Assembly: GCF_041927875.1 (NCBI RefSeq)
Contig: NZ_JBHFHN010000025.1
Strand: one strand, 5' to 3'
Source: Paracoccus sp041927875
Lineage (GTDB): Bacteria > Pseudomonadota > Alphaproteobacteria > Rhodobacterales > Rhodobacteraceae
Length of the DNA: 16,992 nucleotides
Part shown: positions 1 through 6,230 of the stretch, piece by piece
How the letters are laid out: the number at the start of each line of letters is the position of its first letter
Numbering within the stretch: the first letter of the stretch is position 1
The notes under the pieces: model-generated
Databases searched by the model: none
Told to the model about the DNA's origin: nothing
The model's input: only the letters and a program-made list of their open reading frames with translations
Program-made: the position numbers and the translations under genes

Positions 1-76
1 GTGCATTCACATCACAAGCTTGGCACATTGCGATGCCGTTGGGGGAGCGCGGCATCCACCCCATCTTCTCAGCCAT
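1..76 (-). CDS. Start of a tail gene cut by the window edge (possible tape measure position)
   Basis: An ATG at 76 opens a frame that stays open to the left edge, giving 25 codons beginning MAEKMGWMPR. It lies one base after the stop of the frameshifted tail chaperone frame, and GGAGAG a few bases upstream can serve as a ribosome binding site. In lambda the gene after G/GT is the tape measure protein H, so position suggests a tape measure protein. The few residues visible do not confirm this, and the true start could be elsewhere. Confidence is low because only the first residues are present. Confidence 0.3.
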   Translation of the reverse strand, partial: MAEKMGWMPRSPNGIAMCQACDVNA

Positions 77-77
77 G

Positions 78-733
78 TCACTCTCCGATCTGTTCGTTCA
101 GCTTGCGCACCATCACTGCCTCGATCTCGGGCAGCAGTTCGGCGGCGATAAGGGCGTCGATCCCGAGGGCATTGGCCATCGCCAAGGCCCCCCCCATGTC
201 CCAGCCGAGCACCGCGCCGGGGATCACGCGCAGTTGCCCGCCAAGGCGGCCGACCAGATCCCAGACCTGCCAGCCATCTTCCGTCTTTGGCCGGTTCAGT
301 CTTGCGGGGCAGTCTGGGCAACGCCCTGTGCAGGCCGCGCAGTAGCGGTCGCCCCCGCCGAAGGACCATTCGGCAAGGGCGCGGAGACGTTTTTTTCCGC
401 GTCCAGGATCAGGCCCTTGGCGACATATTGGGTCTGGAAGGCCTCGAAGACCGGCCAGATTTCTAGCAGGGCGTCGATGCCTTCGGGGGTGATGGGCACG
501 GCATCACCCGCGTCGTCGCCGACCCCTTCCCAATCCAGCACAGCACGGCGGGCGACGGCCTTGGCCATGGCCAGCGCCATTTCCTCTTGGGCGGCGGTTT
601 CCGGCAGGGCTTCGATGGCAGTGTCAGCGCGGGCCGAAACCATCAACGCGGTGGTCAGGGGTGCTACCTGCAGGCGAAGGCCGGGGGCGATGGTCAGCCA
701 AGCAGGGGCTGCGGTCAGGTTGAGTCTGATCAT
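78..733 (-). CDS. Tail assembly chaperone, long form made by -1 frameshift (GT-like)
   Basis: This is the predicted frameshift product of the chaperone gene that starts at 733. The zero frame is read to the Asn codon ending at 389, the ribosome slips back one base, and translation continues from CGT at 389 to TGA at 80-78. That adds 103 residues, for 218 in total. The extension reads as real protein: it begins RLRALAEWSFGGG, has CAACTGRCPDC (two CxxC pairs three residues apart), then a Trp- and Leu-rich part ending VMVRKLNEQIGE. I found no ATG between 389 and about 195 in this frame, so it has no good start of its own. In lambda, G and GT bind the tail tube and tape measure proteins during tail assembly and are absent from the virion. 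The same role here is inferred from gene order and the frameshift signal. Confidence 0.75.
296..733 (-). CDS. Tail assembly chaperone, short form (G-like)
   Basis: The gene encodes 145 residues starting MIRLNLTAAP; the ATG at 733 lies two bases after the tail tube stop. The body (residues 40-110) is helical and acidic, and the last 30 residues are a flexible Ala/Pro/Gln tail. It sits after the tail tube gene and before the presumed tape measure gene, which is the lambda G position. A chaperone for tail tube and tape measure assembly is therefore the likely role. Codons 113-115 (Glu-Lys-Asn) contain a seven-A run that forms a -1 slippery site, so a minority of ribosomes should make a longer form. 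Sequence alone does not place it firmly in a family; order and frameshift give the assignment. Confidence 0.8.
   Translation of the reverse strand: MIRLNLTAAPAWLTIAPGLRLQVAPLTTALMVSARADTAIEALPETAAQEEMALAMAKAVARRAVLDWEGVGDDAGDAVPITPEGIDALLEIWPVFEAFQTQYVAKGLILDAEKNVSAPLPNGPSAGATATARPAQGVAQTAPQD
350..395 (-). promoter_or_regulatory. -1 programmed ribosomal frameshift signal
   Basis: On the minus strand the slippery heptamer A AAA AAC (395-389) is in the correct phase: the zero-frame codons are GAA AAA AAC. It is followed by a 7-nt spacer (388-382). Next comes a hairpin with arms 381-369 and 362-350, 13 pairs including two U-G wobbles, and a 6-nt loop TGGTCC. Slippery site, short spacer and stable stem are the three parts of a typical -1 frameshift signal. 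It joins the 145-residue frame to an open -1 frame of 103 codons. Confidence 0.78.
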
Positions 734-735
734 GT

Positions 736-1674
736 TCAATAGCTCACAACGGTGTTGACGAGGACGGCAGTGCACATGCGGGCGGGGCTGACGGCCTTGG
801 CGGCCTGCCAGTCGAAGGTGGCCTGAATGCCCTGCGGGCCCGGGATCTCGATCCGAGGACGCGGCAGGTAGACGGCATGGGCGGTGAAGGTGAAGCTGGC
901 GTTGGCGCCAAGGCTCCAGGCGAAGACCAGTTCGCAAGGCGTGCCGTCGATGGCCTGCGTGATCAGCGTGCTGTCGGCGAAACGGACCTCCACCCGGCCG
1001 GTCAGCGCGGCCATGCCGGGGTCTGCGCCCTCGATACGGCCGTCGGAGCGGATAGTCTCGATCCGGTCGAGGCCGTTGGAATAGGTCACCTCGGCCGAGA
1101 TGACGTTGCCGAGGGGCGAGCCGTTGCGGGTGATCGCGCCGTTGAAATGCCCGAACCGCTGCAGGGCCAGCGACGTCGGCGTGCCCGCAGCCGTGGTCGC
1201 CGCGACGCTTTCGCCCTGCGCCACCAACCGCGCCGTCGCTGTCAGCAGCCCCGACCGCGCCATCTGCCACGACAGCTGATCGCAAACGCAGCCGGTGTAC
1301 ATCGCATAGCGCGGCACCTCGGGCATCGCCGTCTCGATGGCCATGCTCGGTAGTGTCCAGTTGCCGGACTGGAAGGTGTGGGTCTTGGGCGTGGTGCCGG
1401 AAGTGACCGGCGCGCCGAAGGCCGCCTTCAGCCACAGCCCGAAATTCTCGACGTCGATCGGCACCACGACATCGCCGTCGGCGGTGACCGCATCCTTGAT
1501 CGGGGCCAGCGGATCGCGCCCCTGGCCCAGCAGCTCCGAGGCGATCAGCGGCTGTTCGGAGCCGAGCGTGGTGCTGGCGAAGGGCACTGTGCGATAGCCC
1601 GAGGCGGGCGCGGTGCCATAGACGGTCTCGAACGCAAGCGCCATCTGCGCCCGCGCCCCATGGGCTCGTGCCAT
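736..1674 (-). CDS. Phage tail tube protein (major tail protein)
   Basis: This is a 312-residue protein with the length and composition of a siphophage major tail protein, which stacks in rings to form the tail tube. The N-terminal part (MARAHGARAQMALAFETVYG) resembles phage tail tube proteins that begin with a short 'atfAlaYEtvyGt' type segment. The rest is Gly/Thr/Ala rich with alternating beta patterns and few charges. The ATG is preceded by AGGAG at good spacing. Its place between the tail-terminator-like gene and the G/GT chaperones matches lambda gene V. The family call rests on overall resemblance and position, since the fold has no catalytic motif. Confidence 0.8.
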   Translation of the reverse strand: MARAHGARAQMALAFETVYGTAPASGYRTVPFASTTLGSEQPLIASELLGQGRDPLAPIKDAVTADGDVVVPIDVENFGLWLKAAFGAPVTSGTTPKTHTFQSGNWTLPSMAIETAMPEVPRYAMYTGCVCDQLSWQMARSGLLTATARLVAQGESVAATTAAGTPTSLALQRFGHFNGAITRNGSPLGNVISAEVTYSNGLDRIETIRSDGRIEGADPGMAALTGRVEVRFADSTLITQAIDGTPCELVFAWSLGANASFTFTAHAVYLPRPRIEIPGPQGIQATFDWQAAKAVSPARMCTAVLVNTVVSY

Positions 1675-1698
1675 CGTGTTCTCCTGTGGTGAGTGGGG

Positions 1699-2118
1699 TC
1701 AGCCGAGCGGATCGGCCGTGGAATAGTGCAGGACGACCGGAATCACCGCCGCCTTCAGGCTGGCGGCACCCTCGACTGGAAGATCGACCGGGCGCGGCGC
1801 TTCCGCCTCGACCCAGTCGCAGAGGCCGCCCAGCGTCCTGTCGGCCGCAATTACCGCGCCGATGCTGGCGCAGAGGGTGTCGAAGGCGGCGTCACGGGCG
1901 GCACCCTGTACAACTGCCTCGATCTCGGCCCGGTGTTGGTAGTGATAACGCAGCGGTGACAGTGTGACCTCGGGCTCCCCCGGTTCGCCGTCGCGCAGTA
2001 TCAGGAGGCCAGCGGTTGGCAGCCGCTCGGGCAGCACGTCACCGCGCAGGGCGGTGGCAGGCAACGCCGAAAGCCGCGCGTGCAGCGCGGCGAGGATGGT
2101 TTCGCGGGGGGTGGGCAT
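1699..2118 (-). CDS. Minor tail protein, tail-terminator-like (lambda U position)
   Basis: A 139-residue protein beginning MPTPRETILAAL, followed by a helix with repeated Leu/Ala, then beta-type segments (GLLILRDGEPGEPEVTLSP) and a C-terminal half ending in HYSTADPLG. Homologues in Rhodobacterales prophages are, to my memory, often labelled 'acyl-CoA transferase', but I see no transferase motif and consider that label unreliable. The place just upstream of the tail tube gene and the size fit a tail terminator/tail-completion protein like lambda gpU, which caps the tube and joins it to the head. The ribosome binding site is weak. A divergent plus-strand gene interrupts the operon just upstream. 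Confidence 0.6.
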   Translation of the reverse strand: MPTPRETILAALHARLSALPATALRGDVLPERLPTAGLLILRDGEPGEPEVTLSPLRYHYQHRAEIEAVVQGAARDAAFDTLCASIGAVIAADRTLGGLCDWVEAEAPRPVDLPVEGAASLKAAVIPVVLHYSTADPLG

Positions 2119-2206
2119 TTTCTACTCTGCCAGGGGCTGGTTACCATCAGTTTTCGTCGTGTATCCGTCAGTACCGTGATCCCGCGGATCAGTGAGAGGC
2201 CCAAGA

Positions 2207-2809
2207 GTGTTCTATCTTGATCTTTATCCCGACAATCCGCCTGGCTTTCATGCGCTTTCGACATCCGCTGATTGGCTTCCTTGGCTGATCAGGGCAGTCC
2301 CGGCCGGCATTCACCCAGATGTCGGGAGAAGGCTGCAGTCTAATTTGAAACACATTATGGTTGGCCTCGAGATGAAGGCTGGCCTTATCGTTCCACATGG
2401 GGAGCGGATATCCGGCAGATCAGTACTCTTTGAGCCCTACTTCCAAATCATGAACTTCGAATTCAGCGTTGGGGTGTTTTCGGTCTGCGAAGGGCTTGGA
2501 TCAGTCCATCACCTAGCAGGAATTGGGGACAACGGCGCCGCAGGCGCTCGGGTCAACACGAACGACTGGATTGCGGCACTTTGCCGAGAGTTCGATCCGA
2601 CCGGAGCAGCGCAACTTGATGCAAATGTCCGCCGGGTAAAGGAGGTGCGGGACAAGATGCACCAAGATCGCCTTGGCGCGCGGGCTGACATTGACTGGCA
2701 CGACTTCGGCTACCACGAGTCGTTTATTCCATCCCGCGCAGCATTGCAGCCGCTCCTGCGGAGGCACCTTGGTGAGGTTCCTGGCCAAACCAACCTACTG
2801 CTTCCATGA
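2207..2809 (+). CDS. Unknown protein on the opposite strand inside the tail operon (possible moron)
   Basis: I chose GTG 2207, giving 200 residues starting MFYLDLYPDNPP, because GAGAGG (2194-2199) lies seven bases upstream; a GTG at 2192 would add five residues without such a site. I do not recognise the family. The protein is soluble, with no signal peptide or membrane segment. A central helix contains VRRVKEVRDKMHQDRLG. The Arg-x3-His pattern (RDKMH) recalls conserved R..H helices of HEPN-type proteins but does not match the usual Rx4-6H spacing, so it is only a hint. Its codons are visibly AT-richer than those of the flanking tail genes and it points against them. Both features are usual for a late-acquired lysogenic-conversion or defence gene. 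No clear promoter or terminator was found. Confidence 0.7.
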   Translation: MFYLDLYPDNPPGFHALSTSADWLPWLIRAVPAGIHPDVGRRLQSNLKHIMVGLEMKAGLIVPHGERISGRSVLFEPYFQIMNFEFSVGVFSVCEGLGSVHHLAGIGDNGAAGARVNTNDWIAALCREFDPTGAAQLDANVRRVKEVRDKMHQDRLGARADIDWHDFGYHESFIPSRAALQPLLRRHLGEVPGQTNLLLP

Positions 2810-2845
2810 TGGCAGCGGCATTGACGCTCGTGCGCCGGAAAAACT

Positions 2846-3472
2846 TCAACGCGCTTCCACCCACTTCGCCACGATCAGCCCCGGAACCGCGTCATGAGCC
2901 CGCTCTGCATCCCTTTCTAGGTCCAGCCGCTTTGGCAACTTGACCTGCGGCACCAGCAGGAAGATCGGCGCGGTCACGAGGCCCCGGCCGGTCTTCGACC
3001 TGGACGCCACGGCGCGGCCCTTCGTGTTCAACCGCCCCTCGGCCACCAGAAGGCTCGGGCCCCGGCGGCGATAGATGAACCGAAGGCGCAAGCCGGTGCG
3101 GCGTTCCCATTCGCCGGGGGTGATCCGGCCGCCGCGCAGGGACTTGCCCGCGGCAGGCGTGGGGATTGCCAGCCAGAAGCCATTCTTCGAGCGGATCAGC
3201 GGACCGGTGTCATGTGCGCCGACGATGACCGGGGCATTGGACCAGACCACGGCGGCTGCGTTGAGGCTGGGCGTAGCCTTGGGGAACTGCTCCGACCGGA
3301 TGGTGCGAGCGAGCCGGGCCCCGAGCCCCGCGCCGGTGATCTGCAGCCGCCAGGCGGCCTTCAGCCCTGTCCCGGCCTCGCGGATTGCGGCCGAGACCGC
3401 GCGTTCGCCCGCCGAGACCTCCGCCGCCATCATCGCGACGATGTCGGGATCGATATCGAGCTTCAGTCTCAC
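2846..3472 (-). CDS. DUF6441 family phage protein (tail completion, lambda Z position)
   Basis: The 208-residue protein begins MRLKLDIDPDIVAMMAAEV, followed by GERAVSAAIREAGTGLK, ITGAGLGARLARTIR and a C-terminal FIYRRRGPSLLVAEG segment. This pattern matches the DUF6441 family, found in Rhodobacterales prophages between the head-tail joining gene and the minor tail genes. The GTG start at 3472 overlaps the previous stop in a GTGA arrangement, so translation is probably coupled. Lambda gpZ and HK97 gp10-type tail-completion proteins occupy this slot; that role is inferred from position. Confidence 0.82.
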   Translation of the reverse strand: MRLKLDIDPDIVAMMAAEVSAGERAVSAAIREAGTGLKAAWRLQITGAGLGARLARTIRSEQFPKATPSLNAAAVVWSNAPVIVGAHDTGPLIRSKNGFWLAIPTPAAGKSLRGGRITPGEWERRTGLRLRFIYRRRGPSLLVAEGRLNTKGRAVASRSKTGRGLVTAPIFLLVPQVKLPKRLDLERDAERAHDAVPGLIVAKWVEAR

Positions 3473-3780
3473 GCGGGCCTCAGATCCACGGTCCAGACCA
3501 GCCGTTCGCGGTCACGGACGGGCTCGCCGTGGATGAGAAAGGCCTCGCCCTCGATCTCGATGCGGTCGCCGGGGCGCGGGGCGGGCACCTCGGCCACGCG
3601 CAGATCGATCCGGGTCGTCTCGGACCAGAGCCGCGCGTCGCCGAAGTCGGTGACGGCATCGGCACGCCGGGCGACGACGCGCACGAGGACCGGCGCGCCG
3701 CCGTCGGTGATGTAGACCGCGTCGCGACCGATGTTCGGGTCGGCGAAAAGCGCGCCCACGGCGGCGGCAAAGGCGCTCAT
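3469..3780 (-). CDS. Head-tail joining protein (lambda FII-like)
   Basis: A protein of 103 residues starting MSAFAAAVGALFADPNIGRDA. The ATG at 3780 shares one base with the upstream stop (TGATG), which decides the start over a longer upstream frame. The short N-terminal helix followed by a small beta barrel (YITDGGAPVLVRVV, IDLRVAEVPAPRPGDRIEI, GEAFLIHGEPVRD) fits the small head-tail attachment proteins of the lambda gpFII type. These sit at the end of the connector and receive the tail. The position after the capsid decoration gene agrees with lambda order. Confidence 0.75.
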   Translation of the reverse strand: MSAFAAAVGALFADPNIGRDAVYITDGGAPVLVRVVARRADAVTDFGDARLWSETTRIDLRVAEVPAPRPGDRIEIEGEAFLIHGEPVRDRERLVWTVDLRPA

Positions 3781-4115
3781 CAGAAGCTCGCGTTCAGCCG
3801 CACCCGGCCGATAATATCGCTCGCGCCACCCGCCACCGCGACCACGGCCACGCCGATCAGGGTGTTCGAGGTGGTGGTCTTGGTCGCTTCCTTGGCGGTG
3901 TTGTCCCAATAGACCTTGTCACCTGCGGCCCAGGCTTGCGATGCGACCTTCTTCAGATCGTAGACGCCGGTGAGCGCGGCCTCGACGGTTTCGCCGAGGG
4001 CAGCGGTGCCGGAGGCCACGCCGAAAATGGATCCGACGAGCAGGCCATCGCCGGAGGCGACGGCATAGGGCGCGGTCAGGGTGATGGTATTGCCGGGCTG
4101 GACGTAGTTCTTCAT
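3780..4115 (-). CDS. DUF2190 capsid cement/decoration-like protein
   Basis: The gene encodes 111 residues starting MKNYVQPGNTITLTAPYAVAS. GNTITLTAP, SGDGLLVGSIFGVA and WAAGDKVYWDN are typical of DUF2190, a small beta-rich family encoded next to phage capsid genes. Its members are thought to stabilise or decorate the capsid, the role played by gpD in lambda. AAGGA lies eight bases upstream of the ATG. A strong hairpin stands between this gene and the capsid gene. The family is clear; the structural role is inferred from the family and position. Confidence 0.85.
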   Translation of the reverse strand: MKNYVQPGNTITLTAPYAVASGDGLLVGSIFGVASGTAALGETVEAALTGVYDLKKVASQAWAAGDKVYWDNTAKEATKTTTSNTLIGVAVVAVAGGASDIIGRVRLNASF

Positions 4116-4131
4116 GGGGAGGATCCTTGTG

Positions 4132-4163
4132 GAAAGACGAAGGGCGGCCCGAGTGGACCGCCC
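4132..4163 (-). terminator. Hairpin between capsid and DUF2190 genes (attenuating terminator or processing site)
   Basis: Minus-strand arms 4163-4155 and 4150-4142 form nine pairs, one of them U-G, around the loop ACTC. The stem is followed by TTCGTCTTT. The stem is GC-rich and the tail moderately T-rich, so it could be a partial terminator that lowers read-through into downstream tail genes. It could equally be an mRNA-stabilising 3' end for the capsid message. Confidence 0.5.
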
Positions 4164-4192
4164 GCGTGTCGGGGTTCGTCATGAGGTGCGGG

Positions 4193-5617
4193 TTACGCGC
4201 CCGGGTTCTTGTAAAGGCCGCGCCAGTCGATGGCCTTGGCGCCGAAATCGAGGCGGCACTTGATCTCGACGCCATCGACGTCGAAGCCGTTGCGCGTCTC
4301 GATGTAGGCGCCCTGCTGGCCTTCCAGATAGGCGTATTCGATGGTGTCGATCTGGTTGGGCGAGGCCGCCAGATACCAGGAGGTGGCGCTGGCCGCGTCG
4401 AGGCGCGGTTCGCTGATCGGCGAGAGCGTCCGGATCGACTGCGGCACCACCTTGGCACTGTCGGCCGGAACGAGGTTCTGGGCGACCAGTTGCTCGGCCT
4501 TCAGTTCCAGCGCGGCCGGGATGATCAGGAAGGCGGGCCGGATGTTCAGCACCGTCTTCTTGTCGAGGCCCGTCTGCAGCGCCATCGCCGCCCGCGCCGC
4601 ACCGACGCTTGCCACGTCCAGCGCGGCACCGGTCCCGGCGAGGTTCTTGTGCGTGGTGTGGAAGAGTGCATTTCCGTCGGCCATCGCCGGGTTGGCGGTG
4701 ATGATGCCCCAGACGACATCGCTTTCCAGCTGGGCGATGGAGTTGCCGTACATCGCCGGGATACGGGTGAAGGCGTCGAGATCGTCGTTGATCAGCACCT
4801 GCCGAGTGATGGCGACGACCCGGCCATAGGTCTTGACCTTGTAGCTCTCCTTGCTCTCGCCGAGCGTGCCGCGCTTGAACTCGCCGCTCTCGCCCACTTC
4901 CAGAAGCTGCGGGGCCTCGCCCAACTGAACGCGGTGCATGGACTTGAAGTCGGTGGCAAGCACCTGGCGGCAGAAGAGCGCGAAGGTGCGGGGATAGGCG
5001 TCATAGGCCTGGCGCAGGGTCTTGTTGGTGACCGCCGACAGGATCTCGGGGAAGTCCGAGGTCGAGTGCAGCGCCCGCGTCGCGACCTCGTCACGCGACA
5101 GGCCGCGCGTGTTGACCCCGGCATTGCCGAGGCTCTCGCGGGCCAGTTCCAGCAGCGCCATGCCGCGGTACTGGCGGGCGGCATCCTCCAGCGGAAACAG
5201 CGTCGGGCTGTAGCGGTGCAGGAGCGCGTTCGCCACCGCGTCGCGGCGGGTGATGCGTTCGTCCCGGCCGCCGAGCGGGACGGCGACATGCGGGAAGGTG
5301 CGGGTCTCATCCGACTTCGCGGCGACCTGATCGAGGATCAGGCGGCGGGACTCGTCGACGCTGACACCGCGCCTGACCAGGTCCTCGGCGAAGCTGCGCT
5401 CGAGGTTCAGGCGGCTGGTCAGATCGTAGATCGTGGAGACACGATTACGCTCCGCTTCGCGGGCGCGGGTCGCGATGACCTCGCTGTCGGGCGCCGGAGC
5501 CGGTTCCGGCATTCGCGCGGCGGTCGGTTCGGGGTTTGCCGGGGCCGCGATGGGCGCTTGGCGGGTCTCGGTGCTGGCGGGGACATCCCCAGCCACGGTG
5601 GTCGTGCTCTCAGGCAT
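4193..5617 (-). CDS. Major capsid protein made alone from an internal start
   Basis: This is the same frame as the fusion, started at Met204 (MPESTTTVAG), giving 474 residues: the linker/scaffold-like segment plus the whole capsid domain without the protease. It is proposed because AAAAGGAGG ends five bases before this ATG, a much better site than the one in front of the full gene. Heads need hundreds of capsid subunits but few proteases, so separate high-level initiation makes sense. Lambda uses the same device for Nu3 inside C. It has not been shown here. Confidence 0.6.
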   Translation of the reverse strand: MPESTTTVAGDVPASTETRQAPIAAPANPEPTAARMPEPAPAPDSEVIATRAREAERNRVSTIYDLTSRLNLERSFAEDLVRRGVSVDESRRLILDQVAAKSDETRTFPHVAVPLGGRDERITRRDAVANALLHRYSPTLFPLEDAARQYRGMALLELARESLGNAGVNTRGLSRDEVATRALHSTSDFPEILSAVTNKTLRQAYDAYPRTFALFCRQVLATDFKSMHRVQLGEAPQLLEVGESGEFKRGTLGESKESYKVKTYGRVVAITRQVLINDDLDAFTRIPAMYGNSIAQLESDVVWGIITANPAMADGNALFHTTHKNLAGTGAALDVASVGAARAAMALQTGLDKKTVLNIRPAFLIIPAALELKAEQLVAQNLVPADSAKVVPQSIRTLSPISEPRLDAASATSWYLAASPNQIDTIEYAYLEGQQGAYIETRNGFDVDGVEIKCRLDFGAKAIDWRGLYKNPGA

Positions 5618-6226
5618 GGATGCCTCCTTTTGCATGCGTGTGTCGACGATTTCGACGGGATAGCTGGCCTGATCGGCCGCGCGGACCTGCGCGCGGGGAT
5701 CGGCCGGAACGGTCACGAAGCTGACCTCGAGTGGGGTCCAGCGTTCGACGATGCGCTGCTCGACCTCTCCTTTGGCGGCGGGCTCGACCACCTTTACCCG
5801 CTCGATGGAATAGCCGACCGAGACGTTGCGGATGATGCCGTCGCTGATCAGGCCGAACATGCGGTCGGCGGCCTGGTCGAGCCCCTCGCGGGGGAAACGA
5901 ATGGTGGCCTTGCCTTCCTTGCCCTCGATCCAGGCGCGTTCGACCACGCCCACCTGCGAATGCGAGGACCAGACCGAATGGCTGTCGAGCGCCGGGGCCC
6001 CGGCATTGAGGCGCGTGAGGTCCACCGCCCGGTCGCTGACCTCGAGGATTTCGTCGAAGGGTACTGAGGTGTCCCAGCCGGTCCAGCGCCGCCGCCGGAC
6101 GGCCGCGCCAGTGGTGAAGACGACGTCGACGGAGCGCGCCTCGGCGTTGACGGTCGCGGGCAGGATGGGCGCGCGCCGCAGCTGCATCGGCAGGGCGACC
6201 GGAGCCGCCATGATGGTCTCGGGCAT
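4193..6226 (-). CDS. Prohead protease / major capsid protein fusion
   Basis: The 677-residue protein begins MPETIMAAPV at the ATG at 6226, chosen because GAAGGA lies just upstream and the preceding frame is antisense-like noise. Residues 20-185 are an HK97-type prohead protease: catalytic His83 in LDSHS, Ser136 in NVSVGYS, and the characteristic TPLEVSFVTVPADP. Residues 205-255 form an Ala/Pro/Glu linker that may act as scaffold. The rest is a capsid domain related to the Mu gpT/HK97-fold type, with ALFHTTHKNL and LIIPAALELKAEQLV. The protease should cut itself and the scaffold part away during head maturation. Lambda keeps C, Nu3 and E as separate reading frames; here they are one. A strong internal start at 5617 may also make the capsid part alone. 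Confidence 0.9.
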   Translation of the reverse strand: MPETIMAAPVALPMQLRRAPILPATVNAEARSVDVVFTTGAAVRRRRWTGWDTSVPFDEILEVSDRAVDLTRLNAGAPALDSHSVWSSHSQVGVVERAWIEGKEGKATIRFPREGLDQAADRMFGLISDGIIRNVSVGYSIERVKVVEPAAKGEVEQRIVERWTPLEVSFVTVPADPRAQVRAADQASYPVEIVDTRMQKEASMPESTTTVAGDVPASTETRQAPIAAPANPEPTAARMPEPAPAPDSEVIATRAREAERNRVSTIYDLTSRLNLERSFAEDLVRRGVSVDESRRLILDQVAAKSDETRTFPHVAVPLGGRDERITRRDAVANALLHRYSPTLFPLEDAARQYRGMALLELARESLGNAGVNTRGLSRDEVATRALHSTSDFPEILSAVTNKTLRQAYDAYPRTFALFCRQVLATDFKSMHRVQLGEAPQLLEVGESGEFKRGTLGESKESYKVKTYGRVVAITRQVLINDDLDAFTRIPAMYGNSIAQLESDVVWGIITANPAMADGNALFHTTHKNLAGTGAALDVASVGAARAAMALQTGLDKKTVLNIRPAFLIIPAALELKAEQLVAQNLVPADSAKVVPQSIRTLSPISEPRLDAASATSWYLAASPNQIDTIEYAYLEGQQGAYIETRNGFDVDGVEIKCRLDFGAKAIDWRGLYKNPGA
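5615..5631 (-). promoter_or_regulatory. Strong internal ribosome binding site
   Basis: On the minus strand AAAAGGAGG (5631-5623), spacer CATCC, then ATG (5617-5615). This complements the 16S rRNA tail nearly fully at the optimal spacing, inside the fusion gene at the border between protease and linker. Confidence 0.65.
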
Positions 6227-6230
6227 GGCC

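Noticed and set aside
7..369. Minus-strand 120-codon frame at the left edge
   Set aside because: Arg/Gly-rich shadow. The frame joined to the chaperone by -1 slippage gives normal protein composition over the same bases.
4127..6067. Plus-strand open frame of 646 codons
   Set aside because: It is antisense to the protease-capsid gene, which has complete family motifs. Long antisense frames are expected at this GC content, and the translation is Arg/Gly/Asp-rich without domain patterns.
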